Shown here: in pieces, positions 23,101-34,512 of the stretch | How the letters are laid out: each line of letters starts with the position of its first letter | Position numbering within the stretch: the first letter of the stretch is position 1 | Source of the DNA: Purshia tridentata | Lineage: Eukaryota > Streptophyta > Magnoliopsida > Rosales > Rosaceae | Assembly: GCA_003254885.1 (NCBI GenBank) | Contig: QANT01005051.1 | Location: forward strand, 1-64,000 | Length of the DNA stretch: 64,000 nt | Reading direction: 5' to 3' | The notes under the pieces: generated by a model | The model's input: the letters and a program-made list of their open reading frames with translations, nothing else | Databases searched by the model: none | Told to the model about the DNA's origin: nothing | Program-made: the position numbers and the translations under genes

Positions 23101-23369
23101 TATATGTATATTAACGTAGCTTCATATTTCCAGCTGATGCATTGCATGCAATGTTGTAGTGGACATTCATATTGAGTTGTTAATTCAAATTTTACTTTCT
23201 TCTTTGCCGTCAGTCTTTTAACATTTCATATTTTATATTTGTGAGATTACAGATTATCAACAGTGACAATGTGCAAGAAGCAGCAAGAGAAACCGATGGA
23301 TATTTCATAAAGAGCGGGATCGTGACAGTGATCAAGGATGCCTTGATTCCTAGTGGAACAGTGATCTAA
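20200..23369 (+). CDS. APS1: Glucose-1-phosphate adenylyltransferase (ADP-glucose pyrophosphorylase) small subunit, plastidial
   Basis: Catalyses ATP plus glucose-1-phosphate to ADP-glucose and pyrophosphate, the committed step of starch synthesis in plastids; the small subunit is the catalytic half of the heterotetramer. Nine exons: 20200-20490, 20585-20881, 20985-21254, 21354-21533, 21894-21997, 22120-22231, 22435-22533, 22702-22821 and 23253-23369, in phase, giving 529 residues. A Ser/Thr-rich N-terminus of about 70-90 residues is the transit peptide. The nucleotidyltransferase signature [27 protein letters not shown], the core [12 protein letters not shown], the [13 protein letters not shown] substrate region and the C-terminal beta-helix ([53 protein letters not shown]) are all present. 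The C-terminus [10 protein letters not shown] is typical of small subunits. Confidence 0.97.
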
Positions 23370-23615
23370 TCTGCATTTTGTACCTGTTTAATGCTGACCA
23401 CGGAGGCTCTACTTTTCTAGTTACTGGGCTTAGAGAAGCCATGCCACTACGCAGCTATAGCAACTTATTAGAAACTCTACTTTCAGGTGTTTTGTCGTAT
23501 GATCAATGTAATGTATATTTCTCGGTACTACAATGTAATTATAGAGGAAGAGACCTCAGAAATTTGCTTTGTAGATGTTTTACTTCTTTTATCTCAAATA
23601 AAATAAAGTTTTGCC

Positions 23616-23618
<3 letters not shown>

Positions 23619-23674
<56 letters not shown>
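23619..23674. repeat. Compound (TC)n(AC)n microsatellite
   Basis: TC repeat at 23619-23652 passes directly into an AC repeat at 23653-23674. An N at 23726 marks an unresolved base nearby. Confidence 0.95.
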
Positions 23675-23974
23675 CAGTACACTACTCATTAGTTGCTACA
23701 GCAGTTCAACAATCTCATGAAATAANAGAAAGCTATCGACGACGCCTTTCCATTGGTGGTTTCAGATCACTCATCCGACCATCCATGAAGACGCAGGGAA
23801 GCAAAACCAGTCACGCCTTCCCGCCGGCAATCTCCCATTTCCGGCCACGACGAGACCCCAAACCACCCAAGATCTCTTCCTCTTATCGAGCTAGACCTCA
23901 TGGTACCCTTCCCCTGCCTCAACAACCAACCAAAAAGCCATCAATTTGAGTTTTTTACTGAGGTGTGAATAGTG

Positions 23975-24115
23975 ACCGAAATTTTGCCGAAATTTCGGTA
24001 ATTTCGAAAATTTCGCCGAAATTTCGGCGAAAAATTAATATGTTGGTGTTAGAATTTCCATACCCCAAAAAACGAAATTTTCGGAGAAATTTCGCCGAAA
24101 ATTTCGAAATTTAAC
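23975..24115. repeat. CGAAATTTCGG palindromic low-complexity repeat
   Basis: At least eight copies of GAAATTTCG-type words in both orientations, including the perfect palindrome TTCGCCGAAATTTCGGCGAA at 24012-24031. The two halves (about 23975-24036 and 24068-24115) are roughly inverted and bounded by AGGTGT-like sequences, so this may be a small foldback element. Confidence 0.5.
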
Positions 24116-24743
24116 ACCTTGATTCCACCCCTTTCATCAATTAATGCCAATAAACACATACCGCATTCTTGACCAATATTGTCCTTACCTGTCAACAACA
24201 AAATCATTTTGGTAAAACCAGAACATGTTATAGACCTAGTACAATCAGCAAAAAGAAAAAAAATGGTTAGCTTGACGCAAGATATCAATAATGAGAAAAT
24301 AAATTGGCTCCTTAAAATACATTAATTTTTTATTAAGGACTTCTGTAGATGAGACAGAAAATTAATTAGTTTACATAAGCCTGTCAGTGTCGTTATGATT
24401 AGACAACTTAAATAACAGCGCTCCATCTAGTGAGGGCTTGAAAATTAAATTTCAACAACCTACTTCTGTGAAGATAATTAAAACTCAATTCAAAGGCAAA
24501 GCTATTAATTAATCATATCATATATATAAAAGGGTCCCTTGTTTCCCTCCCAGTCTCACTTAATGGTTATCAGAAAGATGCCTAGATTGTCAATACCACT
24601 TACAACTTACAAGGTCTTGACATCTCATAAGTCATTAGTAACATATTGCCCAAAATCTTTCAGCACTATGCCACTTCAAAGTCATCATTTCCAATATTAT
24701 GGATGATATCAAGACTTTCAAAGGCAATAGACATAATTACAAA

Positions 24744-25386
24744 GAGTCAAATGGATCATTGTTTCACATACTTTAATCACTTTCCCATGTTGGTCCACGA
24801 TTTAATTTTTGTCTCACTCCAGTCCAGTGTCCCAAAGTAGTCCATTCCATCACTTTTGGGCCAACGTCCATTTGTTTCTGTCTCGTGCAGCACACATGGG
24901 CTTTCTGAGAGGGCAAAAGAAAGTATTTTCATGCAACTACACTCTTGCCAAAACAAAGAATTATAAAAAACTTAACAAACTAAAACAAAGAATTAAAAAA
25001 AACTAAGGGAAAAAAAAGGAGTTTGATAAAAGAAAAGAAGTAGTGGGTATATGTGGTGTGTTGGATTTTTTTTTCTTTTGTTTTGCTGGTTCTGCGTGAG
25101 AAAGAGAGGGTTTTTGTTGGTTATTTTCATCAATATGTATGCTGCCACACCTTCTCCTATTTCTGCACCGAATTTGGGTGTGCAGTCAATGAAAATATCC
25201 TTTTGCTCTAAAAAAATCCATGTTCGCAGCACGTGATGAAAATAAACGGCAATTGAGCCAAAATAGACGGAAAAGACCAACTTGAATCACGTTAACTAAT
25301 AACTGGACCAATTTAGGATGAAATTTTAATGGTGGACCAACTTGGGAAAATGGGTAAAGTTTGTGAACCAAAAGTGCATTTTACTC
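24744..25386. mobile_element. Second Mutator-like MITE, about 643 bp, diverged
   Basis: The left end GAGTCAAATGGATCATTGTTTCAC matches the right end read on the opposite strand (GAGTAAAATGCACTTTTGGTTCAC), and the similarity continues through TTGGTCCAC. Flanks AATTACAAA (24735-24743) and AATTAAAAA (25387-25395) agree at eight of nine bases, a probable aged 9-bp target duplication. The terminal pattern (short A-run, TGCAC, then a GTTCAC or GTCCATTT word, and a later TTGGTCCACG) is shared with the element at 4321-5934, so both belong to one family. No coding capacity. Confidence 0.7.
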
Positions 25387-25515
25387 AATTAAAAATCAAC
25401 ATAAATATTTATCCACAGATGCACTACTATATTTGATTATTTTTTAATGAAATAATATAAAATAAATGAAGGGTACCAAACTTACCTTTTTTCTCTTAGT
25501 CCCAAGTGATCAAGT

Positions 25516-27974
25516 TCAGCTTTCGTGAGATGTTGAAGCCTCCTTGACCATTTTCCTCCATTTATCCTTAAGATCAACTGGAGTACGGGTCGCGTGAAAT
25601 ACATTTTGACCGAATTTCAAAATTTTCCTCCAGGGGATTTTTTTGCCTGTTGTATTTGAATAAATTTTCACTCCCTCCTGGAGCATAAGATAATTTAAGT
25701 TAGTTTCCAATTACACGAACAATCAGAAGAACACAATTTCCTTTGCCTACACAGTTCTGAGATCAAATGAGACATGTAATTGCATTTTTTATACCCTGAT
25801 CAGCAATATTTTTTTTTATCTTTATAAGATTTATCCATGCAAATCTTTTGAAGGAACAAACTCCAAGAACTTCTCAAAAGCAGAAAGAAAAAGAGAGCTT
25901 AGCATATTTAAGAAAGGCTAAATTAAAGACAAAGAATATTTAAGACTTTGACATTCCCAGTGACTGACTCATATCATTCTATAGACTACAGGTATGCTTA
26001 AGCACTTTTCTCCTGCTCATATCAAGGCCGTTAACATGCCCATAAAAAACCCACTGTCTCACACTTTCACCATTGAAACCACAAAAAAACAACTGAAGTT
26101 GTAATACATTGCCTAAAGTACATGCCATGAACTAGTACATGACATGTCAATACTTCCTCTCATCAAGGTTAGAATAAAAAAAGTATAATACTTAACTTTG
26201 TCTCACAATCCAAATTTTTCCTCCATTATAAAAGAGAAAGGGAGAGATATATCTTAGAAAACAGCAATACGAGTTTCTAAATGAAGCCAAAAGACAAGGC
26301 GATTGGCATAAGCTGGGACGAAATCACACATCAATGATACTCTTTAGGAAAAGGTTTTAGACAGAATTAGCTGTTACAATTTCAGATGATGAAATATATT
26401 CCATAAAGGCAGAGGCTATGACCACAAACAAATACCTTTATTGTTTCTAACTCCTCGTCTTTCCAGAATAGTCTCTTACGCTTCCCAGTATAAATCACCA
26501 AGTTTCTGCAGCAAAATGGTAGAAATAATTGATTATTGATTGGTAATTGTATGAGAATAACAAATGGTTCCACCAATTACTATTTTCAAAAAAAAGGTAC
26601 CAAACTCATAAAAATAAAGTTAAAATTGATATATATGACTCATGATCACCTTGAAGATTCCTGAATTTGTCTTGACTCCTTGGAGGAGGCAGTAGCTTTC
26701 TCATTTTGGTTTTTAGCATCCTCCTTTACATCACTAGTTTGACGAGATGGTGATCTCATTGATTGAGGGGGCGCTGTCCTTTGTTTTTTCTTTTGCCAAT
26801 GAGGGGCTGCTGTCCTTAACGGAGCAACTTGAGGCTGTTTTGTCTTTTGTGCTTTTTGTTTGAGACGCTTTTTATGGTTTCTGAGAGACCCATAATCTAA
26901 ATCATCAGATTGAGGCCCAACATTGGCATTTGCAGGCACCTCCATTGCTTCTGCTTTCCTTTGTTCTTCATCCTCACAGCCTTCATTCTCCTCGGACACC
27001 CTCATGCCATCCTCCTCTCCATGGTCTAATCCATCATGTGCATTGTCTTTATCTGTCTTTTCTTGTGCATAACAAGCATTTAGAGGCTCAGCATCCACTT
27101 GATCTGTATCTTCAACAACAATATCCTCATCCTGATGGACCTGGGCCTCATCTATTCTTTCTCCATCTTGTACATTTTCAAACTCATGCGTTTCTGACGC
27201 GCATGGCTCGTCCAATTTTCCATTAGTTATGTTATCCTGAATCGCCTCAATGCCTGTGGTTGTGCCTTCACCTCTACAAACTACATTGTCACCGCTATTG
27301 TCCTCATCTTCAATCTCCCTTCTGTGCTTATTGCCCCTTTCCTTGGGTTCATCTTCTTCTACTCCCACAGATCGATTCTGAACTTGACCACCATCCCCCT
27401 TTTTTCCTTCTGTTGTGTTATCCCGACGCGCCCCAATGCCTGCTGTTACGCCTTTACCTCTACTACATACATTGCCACCGCCATTACCCTCATCTTCAAT
27501 CTCCCTCCTGTGCTCATTGTCCCTTTCCTCAGGCTGATCTTCTTCTACTCCCACAGATTGATCCCAAACTCGACCATCTTCACGACCACAACTATTTCCA
27601 TCTCTTCCATCAATAAACTTGGACAACACCTTCTTGGAAGCCACTGCCTTCCTCCTCATCTTCCGAGTCCGCACAACCACTCGCTTGTACGCACAATAAG
27701 GACAATAGAACTTACCCATTTCATCAAACACAGGTTTAGAGCACATACACCTCTCATGTATAGCAATTGGGCATCCGACCTCAGTACAAACCAGCACTTC
27801 CCCACTTTTACTATCACAATTACACCTAATACAATTCTCTATGTCTAAGCTACCAGATCCCATAGTTTCTTCAAGAACTATTGTTTGCTTGTTCAACTCA
27901 ACACTCATAATATCATCATCTTCTTCACGGTCATCATCATCATCATCCCAACAAATTGCGATGGGACTCAACAC
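25516..27974 (-). CDS. PHD-finger protein with a C-terminal telobox-type Myb domain
   Basis: Exons 27974-26650, 26505-26436 and 25677-25516 join in phase to 518 residues. A PHD finger lies at residues 48-94 with the C4HC3 ligands C48, C51, C63, C68, H73, C76, C91 and C94. The middle is very acidic and charged and contains an imperfect 62-residue tandem duplication (about 138-191 and 200-253, each with SVGVEEDxPxERxNxHRREIEDE). A basic Pro/Gln segment (about 365-440) precedes a Myb domain at 450-510 with the expected tryptophans W456, W481 and W505 and the telobox VDLKDKWR at 499-506. Telobox Myb domains bind telomeric or TTTAGGG-like DNA; PHD fingers read histone H3 tails. A nuclear chromatin or telobox-directed regulator is inferred. 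A downstream in-frame Met at residue 23 is an alternative start. Confidence 0.85.
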
Positions 27975-30100
27975 TCAAGGACTCAAATCACAAATATTTT
28001 GCAACTAGACAAGTGTGAAATTTGGAGAATTATGTAGTTTCGAACCTGAGTGAAGAGCTAAGGGAGTGCCCTAGTTGTGGTGGTGGTTCTGCAACTTTTC
28101 ACATGCTTCCCCCTGCTTGTCGTTTCTTGCTCTCTCTCAACGGACGACGCTCGCCGTCACGTTCTGGTACCGAGCGCGAAACTAATACGATGTCGTATGG
28201 ACTAATACTAACAAGGCCTGCCAGATTGGACTCCATATAATTGAAATGAGAAGGCCTGGGTCGGCCCAAAAGAAAATGGAAATTTTTATTAATTAACTCC
28301 TTTTAATACCAAACTCATTTTAACCCTCGCTTCTTTTTTGACTGTTTTGGCTATTTTCGGACCAAATTACCCCAAAAATACATGCCTCTTCTCACTCCCC
28401 AAATTTTCAGAATTCCTCTTTTTTTCTTTTTCCAAATTTTTAAAGGATAAAAGACAAATTAAAATTTGTGTCAATAACATATTATTTATTCAAAATGCCC
28501 CACACGGCCACACGCTAAAAAAAAATTTATTTCGGTCCATTTTTAAATTGCATAAAAATTAGATTCATACAAATTTAATAGTAAGACAAGGCATATTCAT
28601 TTTAATTTTCAATCTAATTTTATGATTCTTTATTACTCAACATTATAGAGATAGTGACGCATCGAGTTTGATATTGTTGCAAAGCTTATCAAGAGCAAAA
28701 CAACAAACAAATGAATGACAATCAATTCATTACACAAAATTTCTTTTTTGAATCGTTTGACATTCATGCATCTTATAGTATACTCTTAAATTTTGGGCTC
28801 ACATTGATGCATTTGAATTAAAAAATAAAGTCATACATATTTTGGTAAGTAGACTTTTGCTTTATAGGAAAATGATCGATGTTCTACTAAAACAGGGAAA
28901 GTTTCCATGGAAAAAATTAATTAGAATTTTCCAATACTATTTTGTCCCTATTAACCATTCAAAACATGAATTATGTTACATTCCCTATTCTATTATGTAA
29001 TAAATAAAGATAATTAGAAAAGTAAAGAATTTTTGTTTTATATTCCTATGCAAACCAAACTCGAAAATAGAAATAAAAAAGATTTTTTAGTTACTTTTTC
29101 AATATTACCAAACATATAAATAAATATGAATTAATTTTATAGTAGTTTAATACCGCGAATCGGATTAAATGTTAAGCTTAAATGAAATTTTTTTTCCTCA
29201 GATAAAACTTGTTGAATAGGAATCAAATAGCTAAACAAAACCTGGGCTACACCAACAACTGTATCATTGAAGGTTGGAAAAAATAAAACCTGGTTTCATT
29301 AAAAAATAAAAACTGGTTAATGTGAAAATTTGAGCGGGAGATTATTGGTGGGTGTCCAGTGTCCTTTTTTTATATTTTGCTGGCCATGTGGGTCCAGTGT
29401 CGAACGTTCTTGTTCCTCGTATTGTGACGGAAAAAGCGAGACATTGAGAGAAAGTTATTGATGTGAAAATGAAAGGAAAAGCAATAAGGAAAGAAATTTG
29501 CTGTGCATGTAAAATGTATGTCTGAAAATAGGAACAGAAAATAATGTATTTGTTGGGCGAAAATGGCGGGCTCGAGTGGCTGCGGTCTGTGGATCACATT
29601 CACATACATTAACATACGTCCTACTCTTTTCAGTTTTCAACGTTGTTTTCCTCTTTTATCAAAAACCATTGATTAGGAGTCTAGGACCCAATAACTACCT
29701 CCTCTTTCCTTTTCTTCTTCTACCTTCCATTGTTTCTTTACTTTGGAAGGAGTTTGTTTTAGATCTTATTATCAAAAAAGCAATATTCAATTCTGTTGCT
29801 AACATGCATGTTCTCTCGGTCGTACACAACTATAATTGAGTTCATGCATATATATTCCATCGCCACAAGGTTAGTTCTCTACTTGCCATGATTAATACTT
29901 TTCGTTGTTTTATTTGTTGGGGTTAAGAAATTGATGCTGTTACACAAATTTCACCTGGGTTTGATTAAAAACAGGTAAGGAATACATATATGTATATAAT
30001 GTGCGTATGTATGTATAGGCCCGTTTTAGTTTTATTTATTGGGGTCCAAATTTCATCTGGGTTTTATTAGAAAAAGGTAAAGAATACATATAATATGTAT

Positions 30101-30134
<34 letters not shown>

Positions 30135-30289
30135 GCCATCATGATCATGCTTTGGCAGGCTACAATATAGAAGTTGTGCCAATCTATATGTATATATGTT
30201 GATTGGGGAGAATGTGGTGAAACAGTGATGCTCGTGTTTGGAGATGGAATTCTTGTTGATTTCTTGGCATAGTATTGTACTACCATCCC
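27975..30289. other. Intergenic, AT-rich, flanked by promoters of both neighbours
   Basis: Positions 27975-28200 are the probable promoter and leader of the minus-strand PHD/Myb gene. Positions 28240-29340 are AT-rich with no gene. Positions 29400-30289 lead into the CAX gene and carry an imperfect tandem duplication and a GT microsatellite. Confidence 0.5.
29903..30135. repeat. Imperfect tandem duplication (about 115 bp units) with a GT microsatellite
   Basis: Copy one (about 29903-30020) and copy two (about 30022-30135) share TTTTATTTRTTGGGG, AAATTTCAYCTGGGTTT, AAAARGGTAARGAATACATAT and TGTATAGGCC or TGTGTAGGCC blocks in the same order. In copy two the TATGTATGT stretch has expanded into (GT)n at 30103-30132. 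Confidence 0.75.
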
Positions 30290-32625
30290 ATGGATACTAA
30301 TAATCATTATTTCAACAACAACACTGCCAACAACAACGATGCAGCCACGACCAGACTACATTCCCATGTTGAGGTCAGGTTATTCTTCATTACTAAATCT
30401 TTGGCTATATCATATGGTATCAAAGGCATTTGCTCTTATTGGTAGTGATAGTCTGATATCATGCAACTTGGTTCCACAGATGGGATCAATAGAGCGCAAA
30501 CCAATGTTTGAGTATGAAAATCAAAGCTTAGTTGGTCCTGTGAAAAATTCTTTGGATGAGACTCCCCTCAGATCTCTATATTCTGGTGGTTCAGAAAGCT
30601 ATTGTCCACATGTCATGAAGAATAGTGTGCTTGATAGCATCAAGATTGTAGTTTTCAGTTCCAAAATTAACTTACTTATGCCCTGTGGCCCTTTAGCAAT
30701 CGTGGTTGATAAATTGTCTGGGTCTGGCCATCATGTGAGTTGTCTCTCTATCTGTTTCTGCGTGAATATCTTTTTGGATCATCATATGTTGTATGTTTGC
30801 TTATTTGATTTTTTTAAGTGCATACCAGGGTTGGGTCTTCCTTTTGAGCCTGTTGGGCATCATACCTTTGGCTGAGCGCTTAGGATATGCAACAGAGTAA
30901 GAGTTTTCGCATTCTCTTTGTATTTTCTTTATTTGCAAACAATAATGTTCATGAGTTCCTTTTTGAGCTCTACAGGACATGGGACTATGGGAGTGGCTGT
31001 GTGGGTGCTGAACATAGGTCCCAAATCTATGTTCACAAGTGAATCCAACAGCCTATGCTCTACAAACTTCCAGTTAACTTGATTTATTAGGGAACCTACA
31101 TTTGTTATAGTATTGTAGCATATTATGATTTGATCAACATGCAGCACCTGCACCCGATGTGCATTCTAACTTGCAATTAATGTGCAATAATGAGTGCCTA
31201 ATACAGCTTGGCTTGTTCTGATGCAGGCAGCTGGCTTGCTATACTGGACCTACAGGTAATTCTGTAGCTAATTCAAATATCAGTGTTTACTTCCCCCTTC
31301 ACATTTACATCTTTAGGTTTTATGAAAAACTAACTTTTGAGTATACTGGTCAATGCCAGATTCTACAAGTCTTCATGAAACTTTTTGAGATTTTGAGCAC
31401 TGTAAATAGTCTGTGCTGTATAGAACGAAATTTGCTGTTTTTTGTAATAAGAATATATAACCAAGTACCACATGATCCAAGTGCTGCCATCTGCATCACA
31501 TGTTAGCTTTCACAATTTCCTGTGGTAGCTCAAGCTTCTGATTCTTATGCCTATAAATGTACATCAGTGTATTTTGGTCACAATGTGAATCATGATTGAT
31601 GATTGCAAGATGATAGGTCCTGCAGTTAGGTTCATGATATTCATTTGGTTCATTCACCCATAACTCCGGTTATGTGTTCTTTAAATTTTGCAGTTGGAGG
31701 TCTTTTAAATGCTACTTTTGGAAATGCAACAGAATTGATAATATCACTTTATGCTCTGAGAAGTGGCATGACGCGTGTTGTTCAACAGTCGCTACTAGGC
31801 TCAATCCTGTCAAACATGTTGCTAGTTCTTGGATGTGCATTCTTTGCTGGTGGACTTGTGTATTCTAAGAGGGAACAAGTATTCAACAAGGTATGTTTTT
31901 TTTTAAAAAAAATTTTTTACCACTAAAGCATGGCTACTCTTTGAAAAAGAAGAACTGTGATTTGTTGGGTTTATTTTGTCATATGTCATCTATCATCTAT
32001 ACCTTTCTCTACACAAAGCTCAAAGTTCCTATATTCTCAGGCAACTGCTGCAGTGAACTCTGGATTGCTATTGATGGCAGTCATGGGTCTGCTCTTTCCA
32101 GCTGTATTGCATTCTACTCACACAGAGTTGCACTCTGGGAAGTCTGCGTTATCCCTTTCAAGGTTTACTAGCTGCATTATGCTTGTAGCATATGTTTCCT
32201 ATCTGTTTTTTCAGCTGAAGAGCCAGCAGAATTTATACGTCCCAGTTGATGAGGTTGGTACCAGAGGAAAATACTTATTTATTTAATTCTTTCTTTTCAG
32301 TCTCCACCATTAAGGACCACATACCATGCTACTAATTTGTACATTTGCACTGTTCTAGTGTGTTATGAAATTGAATATGGACAAACTTTAACAGCTTGAA
32401 ATTCTTTAAGATTCATTTTTTTCTCGAAACAAAGTTTTTAGGATATGTATAGTTTCCGGAGACAATGACTTGCTCTGCTTTAATTTGTTTGTGAACAAGT
32501 TTTAACTCATTTTTCCAATGAATCATACTGTGTTAAAATGAATATGTTATTGGATGAAAACAGAAATAAAATAAGTGAAGTTTGGTTATTATGCTCACTG
32601 ACAGAAGAATGGTAAGCGAAAGAGA

Positions 32626-32667
<42 letters not shown>

Positions 32668-34512
32668 GTGCAATTTCTCTTTTGTGGTCTGATGATGTAT
32701 ACGAATTTGGCTTAAAACCAGGGAGAGAATCATACTGAAGGTAATTCAGTTGATGAAGAGGATCCCGAGATCTCTAAGTGGGAATGCATAATATGGCTAT
32801 CCATTCTGACTGCATGGATTTCGGTCCTCTCAGAATATTTAGTTAATGCTATAGAGGTAATTCTTCCATCCTATTGTCCTACTAGAGTTTTTTTTTTGTT
32901 TCTATCCCTTTGTATTTATATTTTTACAAGTCATTCTTGTGGTATTAAATAATAATGTTTTCAGGGTGCATCTGTTGCAATGAACATCCCAGTGGCATTT
33001 ATTAGTGTTATTCTGCTCCCAATTGTTGGGAATGCAGCAGAGCATGCAGGTGCTGTTATGTTTGCCATGAAAGACAAGCTTGTAAGTGGTTGTCCTTTGG
33101 TGCCACAATACAATCACGCATGACTCATCATACTTTTGTTGTTGACTTTGACTCAATGTCTCATGCAGGATATAACTTTGGGAGTGGCAATAGGCTCATC
33201 AACCCAAATCTCTATGTTTGGAGTGAGTACCGAACATCATATGTATTTAGACTGACATTTATCATTTGAAAACATGTGCATGTGTGATACTTAATCTTGA
33301 TACTAATGATTTAATCTTCAGGGAACAGAAATGTAGTTACACGTGTTGATTTTGTTCATGCTTCCAAATATCTATGGCTTTGTTGTTGTTTCTTAACAGT
33401 TATAACTTGAAAATTAGTTCATCGGAAGAATTTATTGCTGATTTTCCTCAATCTCTTGGGGTTATTACTCTTTAAATCCGCATTGTTGTTTCTACTGCTG
33501 CAGATTCCCTTTTGTGTGGTGGTTGGGTGGATCATGGGGCGTCCTATGGACTTAGATTTCCAACTGTTTGAGACAGCCACGCTTTTCATAACTGTTCTAG
33601 TGGTAGCCTTCATGCTACAGGTTTGTTATTTGAGAAAATTATCTTTTCCATTCTCATAGGTCAAGGTAACTTGACTAGGGAAGGATCATTCTACAGCTAA
33701 TAGTATAGCTTGAGTTACTTGGCTGTGAATGGCAACTTTGGAAAGCTTATAGTTAGTTACTATAACAATATCGTATTTTAAAGTTGGAATAGGCCTATGA
33801 AACATCAATAACCTCTAAATAAATTTGTGACGTCCAATACCTAGACTGCGCGCACAATTGCATGCAGAAGGACCTGAATGTTGGGGTTTGTGGTGTTTCC
33901 TTAATCTGCAGTAAATATTCTTCTTCTGTGTTTTTGTTTACATGGATTTAATTTGAACTTGCAGGAAGGAACGTCTAATTACTTTAAAGGACTAATGCTC
34001 ATTTTTTGCTACATTATTGTTGCTGCAAGTTTCTTTGTACATATAGACCCTACTTCAATACGTGAGTCATCACTTCCTTTTCTCTCAAGTGAATGGTTTA
34101 TCCAACTTTAATTAGTTTAAAGTGTCTTCTTATTATGTGTGAAGGCTTTGGCTCTGAATAATTACTCTGAAATTTTATTTTATTTGAAATCATAAAAACA
34201 GTTATGGAACATCATGTGGGAATGACCTTTATCTATCATGCATTACAGGGCATCTGCATAGTCTACTTATTCCTCTACATAAGGTCTTTTTTGTGGAAAA
34301 CCATTTTTCAAACACATATTTTTTCATGTCTCGGACAAGTTTATGTAGTGAATACATCTTTGTTTTTGTAATACTTTCATTTGAAAGATTATTTTGTACT
34401 TCCAATATAATGGAAAACAGAATGGATTCATTTCTCATCTGCAGAATTCATTTCTAATTTTGGCATGATGCATATTTCTGCAGGGGATAAGCCCCAAAAA
34501 CCTAAGCAGTAA
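30290..34512 (+). CDS. CAX2: Vacuolar cation/proton exchanger, CAX2 type
   Basis: Exchanges H+ for Ca2+ and other divalent cations such as Mn2+ across the tonoplast. Twelve exons: 30290-30373, 30480-30734, 30829-30896, 31227-31255, 31694-31890, 32041-32253, 32722-32856, 32965-33081, 33169-33222, 33504-33620, 33965-34061 and 34484-34512, in phase, 464 residues. The hydrophilic N-terminus contains an Asn-rich start and precedes [30 protein letters not shown]. The two alpha-repeat motifs are GNATE at 155-159 and GNAAEH at 349-354. The acidic loop (about 281-305, [16 protein letters not shown]) separates the two halves. The sequence [50 protein letters not shown] is closest to CAX2/CAX5. The C-terminal tail RDKPQKPKQ comes from a tiny last exon. 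Confidence 0.95.
32629..32662. repeat. (TC)n microsatellite in a CAX2-type gene intron
   Basis: A 34-base TC run about 60 bases before the exon starting at 32722. It may contribute to the polypyrimidine character of that intron. Confidence 0.95.

Larger units (their letters stand above)
23370..24743. other. Intergenic: 3' flank, compound microsatellite, CGAAATTTCGG repeat
   Basis: Positions 23370-23610 are probably 3' untranslated sequence. A CT/AC microsatellite follows at 23619-23674 and an ambiguous base N at 23726. Positions 23970-24115 hold the palindromic CGAAATTTCGG cluster. The open frame across 23611-23949 runs through the microsatellite and is not credible as a gene. Confidence 0.5.

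Noticed and set aside
23611-23949. 112-codon open frame across the TC/AC microsatellite
   Set aside because: Mostly repeat-derived, and it includes an ambiguous base; no family resemblance.
26930-27848. Plus-strand open frames opposite the PHD/Myb gene
   Set aside because: They are antisense shadows of the long minus-strand coding exon, rich in His/Leu/Pro as expected from the complement of acidic codons.
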